Of a stretch of 64,000 bases of DNA, positions 23,001 to 35,259 are shown piece after piece. The stretch is taken from positions 1 to 64,000 of the forward strand of contig JAKJXP020000107.1 of assembly GCA_022225965.2 (NCBI GenBank). The letters run 5' to 3'. Source of the DNA: Diatrype stigma. Taxonomy: Eukaryota; Ascomycota; Sordariomycetes; Xylariales; Diatrypaceae. Position numbers and translations under genes: made by a program. Numbering within the stretch: position 1 is the first letter of the stretch; each line of letters opens with the position of its first letter. The notes under the pieces are model-generated. The model did not search any database. It was given only the letters and a program-made list of their open reading frames with translations, and was not told where the DNA came from.

Positions 23001-24600
23001 GTGAATCACAAACTTGAAACACCCATTTAGGAAATGCTCTAGGAAACAATTGGTAGGAACAACCCTAGACAAGCAAAGCTAGCATGAACTGAGGTCGGCC
23101 AACGCTCTCCAGCAGCCACTCGATTTCGGATGTCTTGTGACTGTTAGCCGCACCATGTCATGTCGAACAGCCAGACAGCATCTGAGCACACTTGGCCGAG
23201 AGCATTCTAGAATCCCTCGACTGGCTGGAACATGAGAATTGGTAGTTTTGTAGATGTGGGCATGAGGTCCGTACGATAAGTAGATGCAAGGGTAGGTAGG
23301 TATGGAGGTACACCTGTACGCCTGCCTACCTTGTAAATGCCTAGGTACCTAAGGTACGTTGTAGTTAGGTGACTTGACGAAAATGGGTTGCAGTCAAAAC
23401 CGGGAGCATTTGCAAGTGGTAGGTACCTACATACATCCATGGATCCATGGATGGCTGCTTAATGGGTTGCATGGTGGTGAATACATCGACGTCAGTAGGT
23501 ATAAATGATGCCTATTAGTCGCCCCTGCCCCGACTGCCCCTGCCCCGACTACCCCCGTTCCTACATACTGTTCTTTCCTGCCTGGGGTTAATAACCGACT
23601 ACCTACCCGCGTAGTAGGTATCTTGCCTAGTGTTGCTCAGCTACACCAGTGGGTTGTGAATTTTCCCCGGCCCCTCTCCTACATGACCATCGCCGGGACC
23701 TGTCCGACTCCAAGATCCATCCTTTGGTTTAGTTATTTACCTACTTAGGTCTTATCAACAGAGTACCCCCGACCTTTGTTTCTTTACCTAAACACCATCT
23801 TCATTTCTTCAGACGCGTACGATTTTGGTACACCACCGGCCGTCGCCAACTTTCCACCTACATTCTACTCACCTGTATACGTTCTCTATTCCTATCGTCT
23901 ATCGTCATTCATTTCGATCAGCCTTTCGTTCTCTGCGGCACACCACCATTGACACAGGATACAAAACTCGGCCGGTGACCAGTTGAACTCGGACACCCTC
24001 TGGTCGGTTCTGTTAGGCACACCCAGCTTCGTTCGGCATACCATCTTCGGATCTGTGATTGTAAGTCTGATTCATTGTGTAGCCCCATCATTCCTTGGAC
24101 CACCCTTGTTATTTGCTCTGTTCAACACGTGTTTGTCCGCACAAACTCAACCGTGATCACTAAATCATGGAATCCATCATTGTCTTTTTTGCTTGGGGCC
24201 AGTCGGTTCTTGAACAACCCCCATTGTCCCTTTTGCCCGCCCACCTTATCCTCATTGCCTGCCTTGCCTTGTCAGAAAGCAGCCTCACAAAGCATTGTGA
24301 TGATACATTGTCCATGCCAATGACGCAGTTATATGATTCAAAGCCAAGTGTTTGAAATGGTCATCTCTATTTAAGACTCGAAGTCTCTGCTATGATACAG
24401 CATCTTCCTTCACTATATTCCGGCAATCTCACCACATTTTCCTCTTTGAGTTCCAATTACCATTGCTATTGAATTATAGCATACTTCAATCCTATGCGCA
24501 GTCCGAGCTAATATCTGGATATAGCGCACGTGGGATTTACATTTCTATCGAGAAAACCCATTGGAAGATCCATCCGTTTTAAGCTGGTCTTACCTTTGAG
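20005..24600. other. Long gene-poor intergenic region
   Basis: About 4.6 kb without a supportable coding region; the longest frames (such as 21410-21778) have random composition and no recognisable family. Exact palindromes TACCTAGGTA occur at 20282, 20554 and 22062. TAGGTACCTA occurs at 23342. A CACGTG lies at 24527, within 75 bp of the GH55 start codon. The final kilobase is pyrimidine-rich, as in a fungal promoter and leader. Confidence 0.55.
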
Positions 24601-27369
24601 ATGAGACTTACAACTCTCTTTCAGGCGTCCGTCGCGGCGCTTCCCCTGCTTTCTGGTCTTGCAGGGGCCGCCCCCGCGACTGCCGTCCAAAGCAGGCAAG
24701 CAGCTGCTTCTACTTACTGGTTTGCAAACATCAAACGCCAAGGTGTTGCGGCATTCGGCGAGACTGGCCATACTGTCTTCCGCAATGTCAAGGACTTTGG
24801 CGCCGTAGGAGACGGCATCACAGACGATACCGAAGCCATCAACAAGGCTGTCACAGACGGCCCAAACCGATGTATCCAGCACTGTGACTCCAGAACCAAC
24901 GCCCCTGCCCTCGTCTACTTTCCCCCAGGTACCTATCTCGTTAGCAAGCCCATTATTCAAACCTACTACACCCAGTTCGTAGGCGATGCCGTCAATGTAC
25001 CCACCCTTAAGGCAACTGCGAACTTTCAGGGCACTGCTGTCATCGATGCCAACCCCTACTACGCGGAGCCGGATGCAGAGGGGCATGCGGTCAACTGGTA
25101 CATAAACCAGAACAACTTCTTCCGCCAGGTCCGCAACTTCGTCATCGACATCAAGGACATCCCTATGACTGGTGGTGCTGGTATTCATTGGCAAGTGGCG
25201 CAAGCAACATCTCTACAAAACATCGTTTTTGAGATGAACCCAGACACGAGCGAAACGAACCAACAGAAAGGTCTGTACATTGAGAATGGATCAGGTGGCT
25301 TCATTGCCGACCTGACCTTCAATGGTGGTGGGTATGGTATGGATATCGGAAGCCAGCAGTTTACCCTTCGCAATCTTACCTTCAACAACTGCAACAAAGC
25401 TATCCACATGATCTGGAACTGGCAATTTCTGGTACAAGGCATCACTGTCAATGGTGGCCAGGTCGGCATTGACATGACAGGAAACACCCTCGACGAGATT
25501 GCAGTTGGGTCCCTGATTCTTCAAGACAGCAAGTTCTCGAACGTCGGTGTCGGGATCAGCACCCTCTACCAAACTACCCTTCCCATGGTCAACAACACTC
25601 TGACTCTGGAAAACGTCGACATGAGCGAGGGAGTCCCTACCGCTATCCAGTATACCAAAGACAAGACGACTCTCCTTCCGGGAAACCAGCTCATCAAGAG
25701 CTTTACACAAGGGCGACAGTACTCTGGCGATGGTGGCAAAGCAGTCCAAAGCACGGCAACTGAGGTAACCAAGCCTACAGCTCTGATGAGCAACGGCAAG
25801 ATCTTCACCCGCACTAAGCCGCAATATGAGAATGTTCCAGTCACCAGTTTCGTTAGCGTAAAAGCTTCCGGTGCCATAGGCGATGGAAAGACGGACGACA
25901 CTGCAGCCATCCAGAAGATCTTCGACACCGCGACGAAGGACCAGATCGTCTACTTCGACCATGGCGCGTACCTCATTACCGATACCATCAAGGTTCCCAA
26001 GAACATCAAGATCACGGGAGAGATGTGGCCGCTTCTGATGGCTTCGGGTTCGAAGTTTGCTGACGAGTCTAACCCGACCCCTGTCTTCCAGGTTGGCCAG
26101 CCTGGCGATATCGGCAGTGTCGAGATGTCTGACCTATTGATCGAGACCAAGGGCCCGGCTCCCGGTGCTATCCTGATGGAGTGGAACCTTGCAGGGGAAG
26201 CGGGTGCGGCTGGTCTATGGGATGTCCATTTCCGAGTCGGCGGCACTGCTGGAACCGAGCTACAGTCCGACAAGTGCAGTAAGACCCCAGACGTCACCAC
26301 GGAGCCTAATCCCGAATGTTTCGGTGCCTTCATGATGTTCCACGTGACCCCTACGGCCTCGGCTTACGTGGAAAATTGTTGGTTTTGGGTGGCCGATCAT
26401 GAGCTCGATATCGTAGACTACAACCAAATCAACATTTACAACGGTCGTGGTGTTCTTATTGAATCTCAGAACCCTGTCTGGTTGTGGGGTACGGCTTCTG
26501 AACACAGCCAGCTGTACAACTACCAGATCAGCAACGCAAAGAACATCTACATGGGCGTCATACAAACCGAGACGGCCTACATGCAGGGCAACCCCGATGC
26601 TACGTCCCCATTCTCCGTCAATAAAGGGTACTTCGATCCCGACTTCAGCGCTACTTGTGACGCCTCTTCGGACACCTGTGCGCGAACATGGGGTCTTCGC
26701 GTCACGAATTCGTCCGATGTCTTCATGTATGGTGGTGGTCTCTACAGCTTCTTCAACAACTATGACCAAACCTGTGTCGAAGGAGAGAACTGCCAAGAGA
26801 ACATAATTAGCATCGAGGATTCGAGTGTTCATCTCTTCGGTATCACCACCAAGGCTTCGGTCAACATGATTACCCATAACGGCAAATCCATCGCGCTTGA
26901 CAAGGATAACCGATCCACGTACGGAGCTACCGTTGCGAAATTCGAAACATCCGATGGACCCCAGGGTGATAACGGCGGCAATGGATCAGGATCAGGATCT
27001 GGATCTGGATCAGGATCAGGCTCAGGTTCGAGTTCGGGCATCGGCTCAAGCACCTATAGTGTTGGCAAGTCGGTAGCAACAGAGACGTCGACAGCGATGG
27101 TCCCAACAGCCACTGGTGGTTCAGTCCCCGGTGCTAGCTCTGGCACTGAGGTAACAGCTCCAGTGCCCACCGTTACCTCGGAACCAACCGTTGGACCATT
27201 GCCTACGACGGCACTAGTTACCACGCTCCCGATTTCAAGCCCCGAGGGTGCTGCCGGAACTCCATCCATTACGGCGCCAGCCCCTGCTCCCACTGGAACA
27301 CAGGCCGGGGAGGACGTTGAAATCGTTGTTACTGTTACGGTCACGGCCACAGGCCCATGCGATTCCTGA
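24601..27369 (+). CDS. Secreted GH55 exo-beta-1,3-glucanase
   Basis: Hydrolyses beta-1,3-glucan from non-reducing ends, acting outside the cell on fungal or environmental glucans. It is a single exon of 922 residues. The first 23 or so residues form a signal peptide with a hydrophobic core ending in an AGAAPA-type cleavage region. Two right-handed beta-helix modules of the pectate-lyase-3 type are present, each opened by the family motif: DFGAVGDGITDDTEAI near residue 66 and GAIGDGKTDDTAAI near 423. This twin-helix layout is diagnostic of GH55. After the catalytic part comes a Gly-Ser linker (about 796-815) and a Thr/Ser/Pro-rich tail ending in TATGPCDS. That tail has no terminal hydrophobic stretch, so a GPI anchor is unlikely. 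The tail may be an O-glycosylated wall-associating region. The catalytic acid was not assigned. Confidence 0.93.
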   Translation: MRLTTLFQASVAALPLLSGLAGAAPATAVQSRQAAASTYWFANIKRQGVAAFGETGHTVFRNVKDFGAVGDGITDDTEAINKAVTDGPNRCIQHCDSRTNAPALVYFPPGTYLVSKPIIQTYYTQFVGDAVNVPTLKATANFQGTAVIDANPYYAEPDAEGHAVNWYINQNNFFRQVRNFVIDIKDIPMTGGAGIHWQVAQATSLQNIVFEMNPDTSETNQQKGLYIENGSGGFIADLTFNGGGYGMDIGSQQFTLRNLTFNNCNKAIHMIWNWQFLVQGITVNGGQVGIDMTGNTLDEIAVGSLILQDSKFSNVGVGISTLYQTTLPMVNNTLTLENVDMSEGVPTAIQYTKDKTTLLPGNQLIKSFTQGRQYSGDGGKAVQSTATEVTKPTALMSNGKIFTRTKPQYENVPVTSFVSVKASGAIGDGKTDDTAAIQKIFDTATKDQIVYFDHGAYLITDTIKVPKNIKITGEMWPLLMASGSKFADESNPTPVFQVGQPGDIGSVEMSDLLIETKGPAPGAILMEWNLAGEAGAAGLWDVHFRVGGTAGTELQSDKCSKTPDVTTEPNPECFGAFMMFHVTPTASAYVENCWFWVADHELDIVDYNQINIYNGRGVLIESQNPVWLWGTASEHSQLYNYQISNAKNIYMGVIQTETAYMQGNPDATSPFSVNKGYFDPDFSATCDASSDTCARTWGLRVTNSSDVFMYGGGLYSFFNNYDQTCVEGENCQENIISIEDSSVHLFGITTKASVNMITHNGKSIALDKDNRSTYGATVAKFETSDGPQGDNGGNGSGSGSGSGSGSGSGSSSGIGSSTYSVGKSVATETSTAMVPTATGGSVPGASSGTEVTAPVPTVTSEPTVGPLPTTALVTTLPISSPEGAAGTPSITAPAPAPTGTQAGEDVEIVVTVTVTATGPCDS
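26982..27045 (+). repeat. GGATCA/GGATCT Gly-Ser repeat
   Basis: Tandem GGATCAGGATCTGGA-type hexamers encode a (Gly-Ser)n linker between the GH55 catalytic part and its Ser/Thr-rich tail. Confidence 0.85.
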
Positions 27370-28471
27370 TTGTATAAACCGAGCCACCGAGCCACGTCTA
27401 TATGCATCCTAGACATATTTCACTTCGTTTTCAGCCTGAGCGGCAATAGGGATCGGCTTTTCTTTTCTACATTTAGCAGGCCATGGCATTGGCCACCAAG
27501 GACGTTTCGGAGTTTCGGCTAGACGCTTAGGGACTGCCCCAGATGGCTATTATGCGTTTATGAATCAGATGGCGGGTCCCGCAAAAGGAGGCTCGAGGCC
27601 AGTATATTTTCAGATGAGAGACCCTCTAGACTACGACTACTAGCTCTAGAATATATGCGTTTTTCTGTACTATTCTCATGGTGATCAGTATCTTGTTTGT
27701 GAATGTTAAGACGTGTTAATATGTCATGTTCTCCCGTACGAAGTAGTATCACGAACAACCTTGAAAGCGACTTACAGGGGCTGTTTATGTAAGCTAATAA
27801 GAGATGCCCGGGCACGCAGGCATGTGAGGGTACCTAGGTACATATGCCTTGTACATACAGCCACACCTCGGCATAATTATGCGTGGCTGGAGTGGCTGAA
27901 AGCGTTACTTCGTACCCGACTTCGTCCCGTTCCCGTTCCCGATTCCAGATTGCTGGAAAACGCCACAGTGGAATTCAGTTGTGGCCAGTCAACGTCATCG
28001 GTCTGTCTGTAGCTTCCGAACTTTGATCCTGACAACTAACAGGACCGAGCTAACTTGTAGAACGCCCTCGAATTTACTGATACCATCCCTAGACTTATGC
28101 TTAGTACTGAGTAACGACCCTCATTCTCAATTCCCATTCTCCTTGATTGTCTCGATTTCTTGGGCAAGTGTCAGGTAGTTATGCTTGCTCCAACTGTCTG
28201 TCCCTCATAGCATCAGCCAGCCAACGACGACGACTTCCACGATAACCTCCTCGACCTGGAGACTCCCCTCTCATTTCTCCCTCAAGCTTGACACATCGTT
28301 AGCGCATAGAATCGACAGCGAAGCAGAAACCAGACCGTCGCCCCCCTCGTCGCCTGTTGCCTTGCCTGCTCCCACTCAACTCATGCTGCATACATCATCA
28401 TTGTCGTCGCGACTTTCATCAGCATCCTCAGTGCCAACAACCCCGGCGCCATTTCCGCATACCTTCCGCCC
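27370..28471. other. Intergenic region between GH55 gene and FIT gene
   Basis: Contains an exact TACCTAGGTA at 27831 and a pyrimidine-rich stretch (about 28180-28450) that is probably the leader of the FIT-family gene. No other gene is supported. Confidence 0.5.
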
Positions 28472-29857
28472 ATGTCCGACGACGCGTACGCGGTGAGATC
28501 GCGCCCAGGCAAGATGGCCGGCAGCAGCAGCAGCAGCGGAAGCAACGGGTATTCGCCGTCATCGCCATCGTTCTCGTATTCGCCAGGAGCAGGAACAGGA
28601 ACAGGAACAAGAGCGAGCAGCCGCAACCCGCCGCACCTGCCCACGCCCTCCGAGCGGCTCGCGCTGGTGCTGTACCCGGCCCTCCTCGCCTTCGGGACGC
28701 TCTTCTCGCTCGTCAGCCCCGAGACGCGGGCGGCGCCGTACGACGCGGCGCGCCACGCCCACGTGCAGCACGGCCCAGACGTGCCGAGCTACTTCGCCCG
28801 CAAGGACAACCTCTTCAACGTCCTCTTCGTCAAGCGCGGCTGGGCCTGGATCACCGTCGCCTTTGTCGCCTTTGTGCTGAGCCACCCCTCGTTCACCACC
28901 ACTACTGCTTCCTCTGTCAGTAGCAGTAGCAAGACGAAGACCCTGGGCTGGAGGAAAACCCTCCGCGCCGCCGCCCGCTGGGCCCTCGTCACGGCCTGGT
29001 GGCTCCTCGTCACGCAGTGGTGCTTCGGCCCGCCCCTCATCGACCGCGGGTTCCGGATCACCGGCGGCCGGTGCGAGGTCGCGCTCGATTCCGTCGCCTC
29101 TTCCTCTTCCTCAGACGGAGGAAGAGCGCTCACGGGCCAGGCGCACGCCAAGGACGTCTTCACGGCGGCGGCGTGCCGGGCCGCGGGCGGCCGCTGGAGC
29201 GGCGGCCACGACATCAGCGGCCACGTCTTCCTGCTCGTGCTCGGCAGCTTCTTCCTCCTGCAGGAGGTCGGCTGGGTCGCGCTGCGCGGCGGCGGCATCG
29301 CCGCTGCCCTGCTGCAGGGTGGTGGTGGTGGTGGTGGTGGTGGTAATGTGAGCAATAGCGGGCACGAGGAGCGGTGCGTCGTCATGCCCGATGGCGCTGT
29401 CAAGGGCGCGGGCGTGGAGGCCGAGGTGGAGGCGGATGATATCCGCTTGAGAGAGGCGGGGGAGCACGGCGACGGCGAAAACGACGCTGCTGCTGATGCG
29501 CTGGGGCTCGGGGGCAAGTTCGCGATGGCGGTGGTTGCGCTTTGCTTGTGGATGCTGCTCATGACGGCTATTTACTTCCATACCTGGTTCGAGAAGGTGA
29601 GTTTCTTTCGTTCATATCCCATCTTTCTCCTGCGTTTCGTCTTCGTGGTATTTAGAAGTGTCCGCCGTACCACCACCCATTCCATCCCAAAATACCCACA
29701 CACCCCCCGTGTCGTGGACCGTGAACAACGTTGCTGACATGGAAATCCTGAACAGCTTACGGGGCTACTGACCGCTGCTGTGGGGATATACGCCGTGTAC
29801 TACGTGCCCCGGTTCGTTCCGAACGTCAGAGCGATTGTTGGCCTACCTGGCATATGA
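28472..29857 (+). CDS. FIT-family ER membrane protein (Scs3/FIT2-like)
   Basis: FIT proteins are ER membrane enzymes (acyl-CoA diphosphatase activity has been reported for FIT2) needed for normal lipid-droplet budding and phospholipid balance. Exons: 28472-29596 and 29756-29857 (donor GTGAGT, acceptor ACAG, phase 0), giving 408 residues. The two signature histidine segments are present: GHDISGHVFLL near residue 245 and YFHTWFEKLTGLL near 368, which spans the splice join. About six hydrophobic segments are visible, starting with LALVLYPALLAFGTLF. The first 55 residues are Ser/Gly-rich and disordered; a second in-frame Met 14 codons in could be the start. A poly-Gly run and acidic loop (about 283-345) sit in the loop after the HDISGH segment. 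It could be the orthologue of yeast Scs3 or Yft2; I cannot tell which. Confidence 0.88.
29319..29345 (+). repeat. GGT trinucleotide run (poly-Gly)
   Basis: Nine tandem GGT codons in the FIT-family gene encode a poly-glycine stretch in a loop between membrane segments. Confidence 0.9.
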
Positions 29858-32272
29858 TAGAGAGATCGCTGACTCGATGATGATAACGACGATGATTCCT
29901 CTTCTTGGAACTCCAGCAATTGGGGCGCGCGAGCATGCGTGCGAAATCATAATGACGATGCGTTGGTTTGCCATGATAGACTTTCCCGAGTTTCTTGTCT
30001 AGGACGTAGGCTCAATGAACAGAATTTGGCGAAAAAGAGATTTATCATGAACGGACTGGAAAGCACACACAGGTAGTGAAAGTAGACATTGGCACGATAT
30101 ACCATTCCGCCCTGACATTGATCATGATACCGTTCCGTATATTTGAAATGGCCCTCGAGCTTTCGTAGTGTGATGACCATTGTTGATCGATTCCAACTTT
30201 GAACATTGGAGGAAGATGTCTAAATAATGGATGGGGTTGATCGACCCTAGTGATGGTGTGTTATTAATCCATTTTATGTAGGCAACGACGGGGCGGATGG
30301 TTTTATCCGATGAACAGAGGAATGCAACGCCGACGATATAAACACGTCTCGTTCCCTGTAGTTGGAGGTACGGTCTGCAGGGGGTTTCTCCCCCTCCAGG
30401 CCTTTTCGGCTAGCCTACCAATTTAGTCTGAACTCAATGAGGGCAAAATATTATATTTTGTTTGTTTGAAAGAGGACCAATAACCCAAATGTGTGGTATG
30501 CTTCGCTGTGTTGTTCTTATCGTGACGATGTACTATTTGAAGCCCAGCCCAGCCCAACATGCTACGGCCATTGCCAGAGCCAGTATGTAGTCATACAAGT
30601 GTCAAACAGCCAATATGATGACACAAGGTTCCGATCGAGACTCGTCCCAGCCGTAAATAACCTCGCCTAAGTAAAGATTTTATTTTCAGCCATTCTTAGC
30701 CTATGGCGTCGAATACTAGTCGTCAGCATGTCTTTCGAAGTGGCGGCAAGGTGGCCTCGGGCCTCATTAAGGAGAAGCTGAAGTAGCATAGCTAGCAAAC
30801 CTTCCATCCTTTCCTTCAGTGGTTCAGGTCTGGCATCATGATGATACGGCACGTAGGACGGACTGCTACCCAACAGTTCGTAGGTACCTACAGTAACTAT
30901 CCTTTAAGTCTATGATAGGTACTTGGCACTATGTAAGTAAATAAAAATACCTACTGTACGTACTTACAGTAGGTCCGCGGTTCGCGGAAAAGGGGTCCGT
31001 CAGATCCCAAGGACCCCACTTGCCGCTTTCGTAGCGAGGGCGAGATGTGATTGGCTTCCCCGATATTGGATCATGTGGATGGGCTGATGAGGTAATACCA
31101 GGTATTTATCTATCTACCGATCTATCTAGATCACACATCGCCATACCGTCAATGATCACCACCTCCCACGGCTCTATGTGTACATAGTAAGTGATCTGTG
31201 TTGATTTGTCTCGGTATCTCGGCGTGCCGATACTGCTTTATATTCTGTATTCAGGGGGGGTCTAGCAAGTAACTAAATAAGTATAGGCACTGGCGAGGTA
31301 AAAACATAGTTATAATCAAGTAGTTAGTCGTCGAGCCCCTATTGCAAGCCGCCGAATAACTAATCCCACCACTATAAAGATATTCCTAGTTACTATCTAC
31401 CTAGGCATCCATAGAAGTCTTCACCATTGTTTTCAAGGCAGGGGCTTGGAATCACCAGGTATTCACCGACCAATACAGAGCAAACCAGACACACACAGTC
31501 TTGAATTCTGTCTGTCTATCCTCTCTCCCTCCTGCTCTCCTCTCTCCTCTCTCCTCTCTCCTCCACTCCTGCCCCCTTTGCCCTCGCTAGCAGGGACCTG
31601 CGCAAAGAGACTTACAAAAATAGTAATATCGGAATATCAACTTGAGCGGAATGACAATAATCTGGCGGGGGGAATATTATGCTCGTTAAGGAAGCTGAAA
31701 CGATCAAACAATCCGCAAACCTACAAACCCAACTGTCGTCTCCCTCTCCTTCCCTGACCCCCTTTTCCTATGCTGTCTTACCCTCCTTGCGCTATTTGGC
31801 AATGGGGGTTGGGGGGCAAGACCTTTGTTTTTCTGTTTGTTCGAACTCGTTCTCCAAACCCAGGTAAAAGAAGAAGAGAAAAACGAAGAACAGCAAGAAG
31901 AAAGATCGAAGAGAAAGATTAAAATATAACAGGCCTCCGCGATCAGCCAGCCAGCCAGCCGGCCAGTGCTGCTCCCCCATCCTCTCCAAAAATAGAACAC
32001 TGAACACCCAATCTGATGCTACCTATGCCTGGCTAAGTGGATTATTCCTTCCTCGGTATATTACGTGCATTTCGAACCAGCTGGTTGACTTGCCTCCGCA
32101 TCTCTCGTCTCTTCTCCTCTCGACGAGGCAGAGTGACGGACGACGGCCCTCGGGCGGCGGGTTTTGTTTCTTTTCCGTGCCCCCTCCCCTTACAAAAAGG
32201 AAATATATAAATAAAAGACTGTGTTCTCTGTGCGCTAGCTAGCTAGGAGGTGGAGAGGCGCGTTTTCGAGAT
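29858..32272. other. Convergent intergenic space with one strong hairpin
   Basis: Separates the FIT gene (+) and alpha-actinin gene (-). It contains a near-perfect inverted repeat at 30375-30399. There is also a CTCCTCTC tract (about 31535-31565) and a GCCAGCCAGCC run (about 31946-31963). No frame is convincing as a gene. Confidence 0.5.
30375..30399. other. Strong stem-loop
   Basis: A 10-base arm CTGCAGGGGG and its partner CCCCCTCCAG pair at nine of ten positions around a TTTCT loop. A second short inverted repeat (AGGC...GCCT) follows directly. It could be part of a structured RNA or a 3' processing signal; no known RNA family is recognisable. Confidence 0.5.
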
Positions 32273-34643
32273 TTAGTGGGAGTGGGAGGAGTGAGAGTGG
32301 TGAGAGCGGTGGGAGTGCGGAGAGTGGTGGGAATGGTGCGAGTGGTGCGAGTGGGAGGAGTCGATGCTCTGCTTGGGTGTGTGGTACCCGTTGGGCCGCT
32401 TGGAGGGGCTGGTGCGGCCGTTGGTGATGTCCTGGAGGACGCCGGCGGCGGTGCCGCCCTCGGGGGCGGAGATGAGCTTCTCCATGAAGCTGATGTAGTC
32501 GTACTGGGGCTGGCCGCGGTCGTGGGCCATGTCGGGCCCGCTGTGGGCGGGGATGATCTCGACGAGCTTGTCGATGACCTCGTCGGGGACTAGGGAGTGG
32601 CGCAGGTCCATCTCGGTCACGTAGGGCTTGCCGTCGGCCACCTCCTGGAACGACTGGAACACCTGCTCGGCCGTATTCTGGTCCTCGGTCACGTCCACCA
32701 TGAAGCGGATGAACTGCTCGAAGCTGACCCGGTCCCGCCCGCTCGACGTCTCCACAAAGTAGTCGTGCATCTCGTCCTCGCTGAACACGAGGCCGAGCGA
32801 CGCGAGCGCCGCCGAAAACTCCAGCTCCGAGAGCGAGTTGCTGTCGCCCCGGTCGAAGTGCCGGAACACCGACTCGAACTCCTCGAGCTGGATCGGCGTC
32901 AGGTTCGTCATGTCCCGCGCCACCATCTGGTTCTCGAGGAAGGCGAGCTTCTTCTGCACGGACGTCTTGACGAGCCCGAGCTCGTAGGTCAGCTCATCGT
33001 AGGTGTAGGTCGTAAAATCGTTCTCCTCGATATTGGCCTCCTGGCACTTGGCGTCCACAGCCGCGATCTTCTCGAGGAAGGCGTCCAGGGGCGGGAGGCT
33101 GTCGCTCAGCCTCCGCACGTGTAACAGCTGGTCTTCCACGTCGCCCTCCAGACCGGAGATGGCGACTTGCATGGTGTTGAGCGCCAAGGCGAAATCGTTC
33201 GCCTTGTCCGCGAACGACTTGCGTAGGGCGTTTTTAATGCTGTTTTCTTGATTAGCGATCGTGCCAAAGGCAGCCTTGGGTATACCGCAACAACTTACTC
33301 TCGGATGGTCTCGTTGATGAGCTGGCCTCGCGTCATCTCAGCCTTGGTCAGCTTAGCCCACTCCCTATCCAGGTTTTCCAAGCTCAATTCCGGGGGTGGC
33401 TCGTAGGCCCTGAGTCGGTACGTGCCAAGTTTCGTTTTAATGTTGCCTAGTAACGTTGCCAGCTCGCTCTTCTCAGCTACCCACTCTCTCTTCCTGCCCC
33501 TTTTGTACGCTACAAAGTCCCCAGCCTGTTTCTTCGCATCGACGTAGGTACCCTCGAACGTGGCTTGCTGCCACTCCTCGATTTGTTCAACCATCCGTTG
33601 CAACAAAGCTGCCATCCGCCTCTCGTACGCGCTTTGCATTTCCCACGCACCCTGCATATTGTTGAAAAACTTCTCCACCCGGCGACCTGCGTTCTCGACC
33701 TTCTCCATCTGCGAGAAGGCGTGGAACCAGTAGGCAATATATGTCATCAAACTCCTCTCATCGGGCTTAGCTACGTCGCAGACATCTTCGACATCGAGCA
33801 GGTCAGGGATACCGATCTCCTTACTTGCGATATCGAAAGCTAATTGCATATTGCCTCGGTGGTCGGACTTGTCCAAGGCATCGTAGTCGATGAGATCAGG
33901 CCGGTGGATATCGAGCAAGGCACAGAAAGCGAGGCCGTCGTTCCAGCTGGTACTGAAATCGCGGACCTCGACCTCTTCGTAACACGCCGTTTTGCGCTGA
34001 CACCATAAGAGGAGACCCTCCTTGGCTGTCATGCCCTCCTCATTGATGTCGCTAATGGTGAATCTAAGAATAAGGGTCCATATTAAGCCGAGAATAATTT
34101 TTCGGTTGCCGTCGACTACATCTTCTGCGCCAATGTTGGTCATCTGAATCCCCCTTGACTTGACAAAATCGAGAGCCGTGTTGGCATTTTCGAATTTCTG
34201 TACTCGTAACTTCGGTCTGGCCGCATATCGTCCTAATGACTCGTTGGACAAGCATTCGAGTAGGTGGATGAGCATAACCTTTGGTTGGCACACAAAGTTT
34301 AGCTTGGTGTTGGTGGTGGTAGGGCGGTGGTAATGATGACCCCGGAGGAAGGGAGGGTAGCCGTATAGCTATATACGAATAGGGGCAGGGCAGTAGACAT
34401 GGACTTACACCATCACTTAAATCCTTAACAAGGTCTTTCACCTCCAGTTTTCTTACGGCGATTTTAGTATTAAGCCTAGGAGTACACCAGCAAAGTCAAT
34501 ACTCATGGTCTGGACTGTTTCTTCTTCTTTCTTCGGATATTTGCGACATGAATATAGGCGCAAGCAAGCGTTTGTGGCATAGGTCGCCCAACTCACCATT
34601 TGGTAAACGTCTTTTGCTGGACGTGGATCCATTTCTGATCCAT
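32273..34643 (-). CDS. acnA: Alpha-actinin (actin cross-linker)
   Basis: Cross-links actin filaments, in fungi at the septal contractile ring and cortex. Four exons: 34597-34643, 34409-34475, 33299-34278 and 32273-33239, giving 686 residues. Splice phases restore conserved strings across every join: KTFTKWLNTK, LSDGVMLIHLLE and IRDIKNALRKSFADK. The tandem calponin-homology domains (about 1-113 and 122-225) make up the actin-binding head. A shortened spectrin-like rod follows (about 230-470), and then EF-hands with a well-formed loop DRGDSNSLSELE at about 494. The C-terminus ends in an unusual Ser/His-rich tail of about 30 residues. The start MDQKWIHVQ was chosen because an in-frame stop lies about 70 bp upstream. 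Fungal relatives often have a few more residues, so a short upstream coding exon is possible. Confidence 0.92.
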
Positions 34644-35225
34644 CTTGGTAAGCTTCGAGCCCGGGTGCTCGCGAGCACTCTCGGGACCGGTTGGAAAACC
34701 CGCTGTGGTTTAGGCTCAAGGAATCTCGATGGGCAGGCCTTGGCCTCGACGTATCCTTGAGGGAATCCCTCCTCTTCGGAGAGTGGCCTGGATATGTGGC
34801 GGGCCTCTGGGCGCGAGGAGCATGCGACTCCGACGGCGATTGACCGGTCAGGCTGCTGCGCGTCCTCCTCGGTCTCGGCGGTGTGGGCGAGGCGGAAGCG
34901 GAAGGGGGATCGGAAACGAAAGCGGAGGCAGAGGTGGAGGCAGTACGGACGGAGGTGCAGACAGGCGATGTGCTGGTATCCGGGGTTTGCGGTCGAGACG
35001 GGCAGGATAATGATCGGCAGGTGGTGCTGGCGGCAGTGGTTGTTGAAAACGACGGTGCGGTAGAAGACAAAGACACAGATGCTGGTACACTAGTCCTATT
35101 CGCTGTTGGTGCTAGTGCTGGTGTTGGTGGTGCTGGTCTTGGTGCTGGTGCTGGTGCTGTTGACGATGCTGCATAAGATTGTCAAACCCGTGATTCCGCA
35201 GCCGAGATAAGCGGCGATTCATCAA

Positions 35226-35259
<34 letters not shown>

